Source of the DNA: Chloroflexota bacterium
GTDB taxonomy: Bacteria; Chloroflexota; Anaerolineae; Aggregatilineales; Phototrophicaceae
Direction of reading: 5' to 3'
Assembly (NCBI GenBank): GCA_026707745.1
Contig: JAPOWG010000061.1
Coordinates: 1-64,000, forward strand
DNA: 64,000 nt
Within the stretch, counting starts at the first letter, position 1. The number at the start of each line of letters is the position of its first letter. Below, piece by piece: positions 59,916 to 64,000 of this stretch. The notes beneath the pieces were generated by a model. That model was given only the letters and a program-made list of their open reading frames with translations. It had not been told where the DNA came from and ran no database searches. A program made the position numbers and the translations under genes.

Positions 59916-60804
59916 CGTGGGTTCATCCGCGATGCTCTCAGAGCGAAATAATATCCCTCTTGTCTTAAAGCGCGTCCCGGGAGCGGCGGTGACCGTTCTG
60001 CTGCTCGCATGGGCGGTTGTGCAAGTTTATCCGATCATTTTCATGTTCATCACATCGGTCAAGACGGACAAGCAAATCTTGAACGCGCCTTTTGCCTTGC
60101 CCGATCCTTTGAAGTTCGAGAACTACGAAATCGTCTGGCAGGGCGATCGCGTCGCTCAGCCTTTTTCGACCTTTTTCATCAACAGCTTCATCATCACGCT
60201 GGGCAGTTTGCTGATTCTGTTGTTCGTCGCCGGGCTGGCTGGTTATTCCCTGGCACGGGGGCGCTTCCCCGGCAACGCGGCGACGCAGCAAATGTTTCTG
60301 CTCACGCTGGCCGTACCTGTCCATGTCTTGATCATTCCGATGTATTTTTTCATGGGCGATCTCGGCTTGCGAAACGACCACCTCGGCATGATGCTGGTTT
60401 ACGCGACGCTGGGGCTGCCCTTTACGATCATCCTGATGCGCGCCTATTTTCTGAGCTTCCCGCATGAATTGGAGGAAGCGGCGCTGCTGGATGGCTGTTC
60501 CCGCTTCGGCGCATTTATCCGCGTGGTTGTGCCTGTTTCGCGCGGCGCCATCGCCAGCATGGCCATCATCAATATTAGTTGGATCTGGAGCGAACTCTTT
60601 TTCGCGCTGGTGCTGCTGGACCAACCGCAAGTGAGGACGCTGCCGCTGGCGGTCGCCGGCTATCGTCCCGTTTCAATGGCGGCGGAAAGCGTGGTCGGCC
60701 AGCAGTTCGCGATCATGACCCTGACGGCACTGCCGCTATTTGTCTTCTACTTCCTGTTCCAGCGGCAGATTCGCAAGGGAATGACGGCCGGCGCGCTGCG
60801 CTAG
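59896..60804 (+). CDS. Sugar ABC transporter permease (MalG-type)
   Basis: EEAALLDGCSRFGAFIRVVVPVSRGAIASM; start may be GTG 59917. Confidence 0.92.
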   Translation: MKRLSFNVGSSAMLSERNNIPLVLKRVPGAAVTVLLLAWAVVQVYPIIFMFITSVKTDKQILNAPFALPDPLKFENYEIVWQGDRVAQPFSTFFINSFIITLGSLLILLFVAGLAGYSLARGRFPGNAATQQMFLLTLAVPVHVLIIPMYFFMGDLGLRNDHLGMMLVYATLGLPFTIILMRAYFLSFPHELEEAALLDGCSRFGAFIRVVVPVSRGAIASMAIINISWIWSELFFALVLLDQPQVRTLPLAVAGYRPVSMAAESVVGQQFAIMTLTALPLFVFYFLFQRQIRKGMTAGALR

Positions 60805-60833
60805 CGCGCCAAGATTGGAGGAGGGACAAGCTT

Positions 60834-62882
60834 ATGAGCCAATGGTTCGGCCAGACCTTTCGTAAAGTCCACAAGCTTTACGTGTCGCCCCAATGGGCGA
60901 TGGATCAGGGCCTTCGCTTTGACGCCGCACAGTATGCGGAAAGTCTGGAAGCGGCGGCGGTCGACTGCCTCGAACTGTATTGCAAAGACCATCACGGCAC
61001 CTGCTATTATCCTTGCTCGCTCGGGCTGCCGCACCCGCGTAATATCCTCGGCGAGTTATTGCCTGAACTGAAGAGACGGAATATTCGGCTCATCGCATAC
61101 GTCAGCGTGTGCTTTGACAACTACGCGCTGGGACTACATCCCGAATGGCGCATGGTCAACTATCTGGGCGACCCGTACAAACTTCGTCCTTTCTACATGG
61201 CGTCGATCTGTTCGCCCTACACCGACTTCGTGCTTCAACAAATCGATGAGCTAGCGGGGAACTATGAGGTTGACGGATTCTGGCTGGATATCATCCCGCT
61301 GGCGCGAGATGTGCGGCAAGACCTCTGGATGATCGCGCCGCATCCGATTCCCGACTATTCACTCTATGCGCAGAAATGCTATGAAGCGGGGACGGGAGAA
61401 AAATTGCCGGTGCAACCGACCCCGGAAGAGGCGGATCGCATTTTCGAATTTATGACCGCGAAAGTCGATGATTTCCTGAACCGGGCTTATGCTGTCATTC
61501 GCGGGCATCTGCCGGAGGCCGTCATCACCTATAACGCGGCGGGCGCGCCGGGCGATCCGATCGATTCGGGCGATCTGATTTCTATCGAAGGGCACGCGCC
61601 CGAGTACGTCCGGCAGAGCTTTAACGCGCGCTGGGCGAAGGCGCGCGGCAAACCTTTCGAGATCTTGACTGCTGGCGCCTTGCCGCGCGCGGAACTCGGC
61701 GGCGGCTGGAATGGCTTCGATCAGAAGCCGCTGGCTTTCTTAGAGCTCGAGAATGCCATCGCGCTGGCGCACGGCGGCAGCATGGTCTTTGGACAAGCGC
61801 CCTTCGCCAACGGCGCTACCGACGCGGCGCAATTTGCTGGTTTGGCGGACGTATTCGGACAGGTCCGCGCGATTGAACCCTGGCTGACTGAGCCGACCGG
61901 CGCCAGCGATATTGGGCTGGTAATGGCGCCGAAGCCGCGCTCGGCTTCCAACTTGTGGGGCCTGATGCTGGATGGCGCGGAATCATTTCACGATGCCCTG
62001 ATTGATATGCACTTGCAGTACGACATCATTCAACTGGATCGCGACTTGTCGCCGTATCAACTCATCATCTTGCCGGATCAGGCGGCGCTCGGCGACGCTG
62101 AATTGGAGAAGCTGCGCGCGTATGTTCGCGGGGGCGGCAAGCTGCTGGCATCGGGCTGCAGTTCGCTCTGGGACGAAAACGGGGAGCGCCGGGCGGACTT
62201 CGGCTTGGCTGGTGTCTTCGGCGTGGCCTATCAGCGGGAGGCGGGCAGTGAGTTTGTGTACCTGCGGCTGGGCGAGGGCGACTTGGCGAAAGCGGTGACG
62301 GCGCTGCCGATACTGATCGATCAAATAGCGCTGCAGGTCCGGGCGAGCAGCGGCCAGGTCATCAGTGAATTCCAAATGCCGGAGTCGCGGCGGACCGAAG
62401 CGACAACGATACTTTGGGGGGATGCGGCGCCTGACGAGTCGAAAACCTTGCCGGGCATCGTTCGGAATCAATACGGCGACGGAACATGCATCTATGTCGC
62501 GGCGCCGCTGAGATCGCGCGGGATGCCCAATGTCTGGGTCAAACGGCTGATGGGTGTTTTGGCGGAGGGCTTGGTAGAGCGGCCGATATTGAAGACCAAC
62601 GCGCCGGCCGGCGTTGAAGTGGTGCTGAACCGGCAGAAGGGGCGCACTGTCGCACACTTGTTGAATCGATATCGCGGGAGTGTCGATCGGCCGTCTTTTG
62701 ACGACAAGGGCATATCCCTGCGCGATGTAGAGATTGAACTGGATTTATCAAGAACGGCAACAGACAGGGTCAGCCGCGTCTATATCGCGCCCGATACCGC
62801 GCTGGACTTCGTAATCGACGACGGGAAGCTGAGAACGACTTTGCCGGAGTTGGACTTGCACGCGGTCCTTGTGTTCGAATAG
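60834..62882 (+). CDS. Putative glycoside hydrolase (TIM-barrel N-terminus, beta-galactosidase-trimerisation-like middle region)
   Basis: ATG 60834 with GGAGGAGGG upstream; DGFWLDIIPLARD; last gene of a sugar ABC operon. Confidence 0.6.
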   Translation: MSQWFGQTFRKVHKLYVSPQWAMDQGLRFDAAQYAESLEAAAVDCLELYCKDHHGTCYYPCSLGLPHPRNILGELLPELKRRNIRLIAYVSVCFDNYALGLHPEWRMVNYLGDPYKLRPFYMASICSPYTDFVLQQIDELAGNYEVDGFWLDIIPLARDVRQDLWMIAPHPIPDYSLYAQKCYEAGTGEKLPVQPTPEEADRIFEFMTAKVDDFLNRAYAVIRGHLPEAVITYNAAGAPGDPIDSGDLISIEGHAPEYVRQSFNARWAKARGKPFEILTAGALPRAELGGGWNGFDQKPLAFLELENAIALAHGGSMVFGQAPFANGATDAAQFAGLADVFGQVRAIEPWLTEPTGASDIGLVMAPKPRSASNLWGLMLDGAESFHDALIDMHLQYDIIQLDRDLSPYQLIILPDQAALGDAELEKLRAYVRGGGKLLASGCSSLWDENGERRADFGLAGVFGVAYQREAGSEFVYLRLGEGDLAKAVTALPILIDQIALQVRASSGQVISEFQMPESRRTEATTILWGDAAPDESKTLPGIVRNQYGDGTCIYVAAPLRSRGMPNVWVKRLMGVLAEGLVERPILKTNAPAGVEVVLNRQKGRTVAHLLNRYRGSVDRPSFDDKGISLRDVEIELDLSRTATDRVSRVYIAPDTALDFVIDDGKLRTTLPELDLHAVLVFE

Positions 62883-62908
62883 TCACGGCGGGGCATACAG
62901 GGTTGCGC

Positions 62909-63006
62909 TTAGACCGCTGTGCGCCCGCCGTCAATCATCAGGGCCTCTCCAGTGACGAAACTCGCGGCAGCCGATGTCAAAAACAGGACAACCTGCGCTA
63001 CCTCTA
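62909..63006 (-). pseudogene. SDR C-terminal remnant
   Basis: Minus-strand translation EVAQVVLFLTSAAASFVTGEALMIDGGRTAV*, a typical SDR C-terminus, directly after the ADC-like stop. Confidence 0.65.
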
Positions 63007-63795
63007 AGGCTCATCGTCGCTGGCCGCCGTCGCCAAATAGTCGTGCAAGACCTGGCCCCAGGGCAATACGAAGTCAGTACGCCAGTAAAAACCGGCGATC
63101 ATCTCGCGCGCAGGCAGCTTATAGACGGGGGCCTGCGCGTTGGGACGCAGTTCTATCGTCGCTGGCCCGGACCAGCATTCCCGCACGCGAACATTCTCGA
63201 AACGGCGCGCCGTGAGTTGGCGGATGGCGATGTTGCCGTCGGCGCCGTTGATGACCTTCAGATTGATATTGGTTCGGAAATCGCCGAATTCGAGCATCTC
63301 AGGGAGTTCTGCGCGGCGCACCTTATAGGGCATGGTGGCAGTAATGACGTCAATGCCGTTGCGTCTTACCGTGCCAACAAAGAGGTCGCCACGGACTTCC
63401 AACCGCGGTTCTCCCCCTTTTTTCGGCTGTCCATAAATCTCGCGTCCGACGGCTACTGCCCCGGCGCTGCTCAAGTAAAGGTAGGGAGAATAGGCGCCGC
63501 TCACTCCAGTTCCCGGCAGGGCGACCGGCAGTTGCACCGCCGATTCATAATAATCGCCGAACATATCCGCGTCGTGCATGTGATAAATGTGGATGATGAC
63601 GATATCGCTCTTTAGCTCTAGCGGCGCGGGGATCAGGCTTTGCGCGGCTTCCATGTCCGTGCGATAGAAGACCGTCAAGATTTCCACGTTGCGCATTTCC
63701 ATTGGGAAACGCGGATAAAGAGGGCTATCGAAGGGCGTCTCGAAGATCGAGTTGGCGTCGCTGCCCGGCAATTCGCTTTCTTCTTGCTTTACCAC
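63004..63795 (-). CDS. Acetoacetate decarboxylase family protein
   Basis: FPMEMRNVEILTVFYRTD...LIPAPLELKSD; GREIYGQPKKGGEPRLEV. Confidence 0.8.
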   Translation of the reverse strand: MVKQEESELPGSDANSIFETPFDSPLYPRFPMEMRNVEILTVFYRTDMEAAQSLIPAPLELKSDIVIIHIYHMHDADMFGDYYESAVQLPVALPGTGVSGAYSPYLYLSSAGAVAVGREIYGQPKKGGEPRLEVRGDLFVGTVRRNGIDVITATMPYKVRRAELPEMLEFGDFRTNINLKVINGADGNIAIRQLTARRFENVRVRECWSGPATIELRPNAQAPVYKLPAREMIAGFYWRTDFVLPWGQVLHDYLATAASDDEP

Positions 63796-64000
63796 GGTTC
63801 GTTCCCCCTCGCCCTTTCGACGATGGGCAGGATCGCGTGGCTGACGTCATCGTCGCTCTCAAGCGGCGGCATATCCCGCAAGAGCTGCCAGGATTCCCTA
63901 TGCTCAATGCTGGCGCCGGGCGCCAGTCGCGTTAATGGACCGAGCGTCTCGAGCTCAAGGAATTCGTCATTGAAGAAGACTTCGACGGAGCATCCGCGGT
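63789..64000 (-). CDS. Partial CDS, C-terminus of a hypothetical protein
   Basis: Open minus frame to the window edge: ...VEVFFNDEFLELETLGPLTRLAPGASIEHRESWQLLRDMPPLESDDDVSHAILPIVERARGNEPW*. Confidence 0.6.
   Translation of the reverse strand, partial: RGCSVEVFFNDEFLELETLGPLTRLAPGASIEHRESWQLLRDMPPLESDDDVSHAILPIVERARGNEPW

Overview
This is a 64 kb GC-rich bacterial chromosomal segment. Its repeat style and gene content suggest Chloroflexota, but that is an inference I did not test. Main contents: (1) a sulfotransferase/integral-membrane fusion, an acetoacetate-decarboxylase-like gene and two SDRs; (2) a 978-aa beta-CASP metallohydrolase with a duplicated C-terminal module; (3) a plasmid-like module of PrimPol-type primase, ParB-like, ParA and a small wHTH gene, with a parS-like palindrome inside parB and a near-identical one beyond it; (4) three Opp/Dpp- or sugar-type ABC importer operons, one interleaved with two BNR/sialidase-like genes and a P450; (5) an overlapping SF1-like/UvrD/PD-(D/E)XK operon (AddAB-like) followed by recJ; (6) a XisH-XisI pair; (7) a large secreted FN3/beta-helix/LysM protein; (8) a GntR-led catabolic operon with E1a/E1b/E2, FAH, 2-hydroxyacid dehydrogenase and SDR genes. 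Intergenic DNA is full of structured repeats. The most intriguing is a 736-bp unit carrying a DUF559-type endonuclease relic (broken by a 13-bp tandem duplication). Its two different ends recur on short 'empty' units elsewhere in the window, suggesting an endonuclease-linked mobile repeat with miniature derivatives. A second family of about ten hairpins has a fixed outer stem and compensatory changes in the inner stem. No rRNA, tRNA or CRISPR array was recognised by eye.
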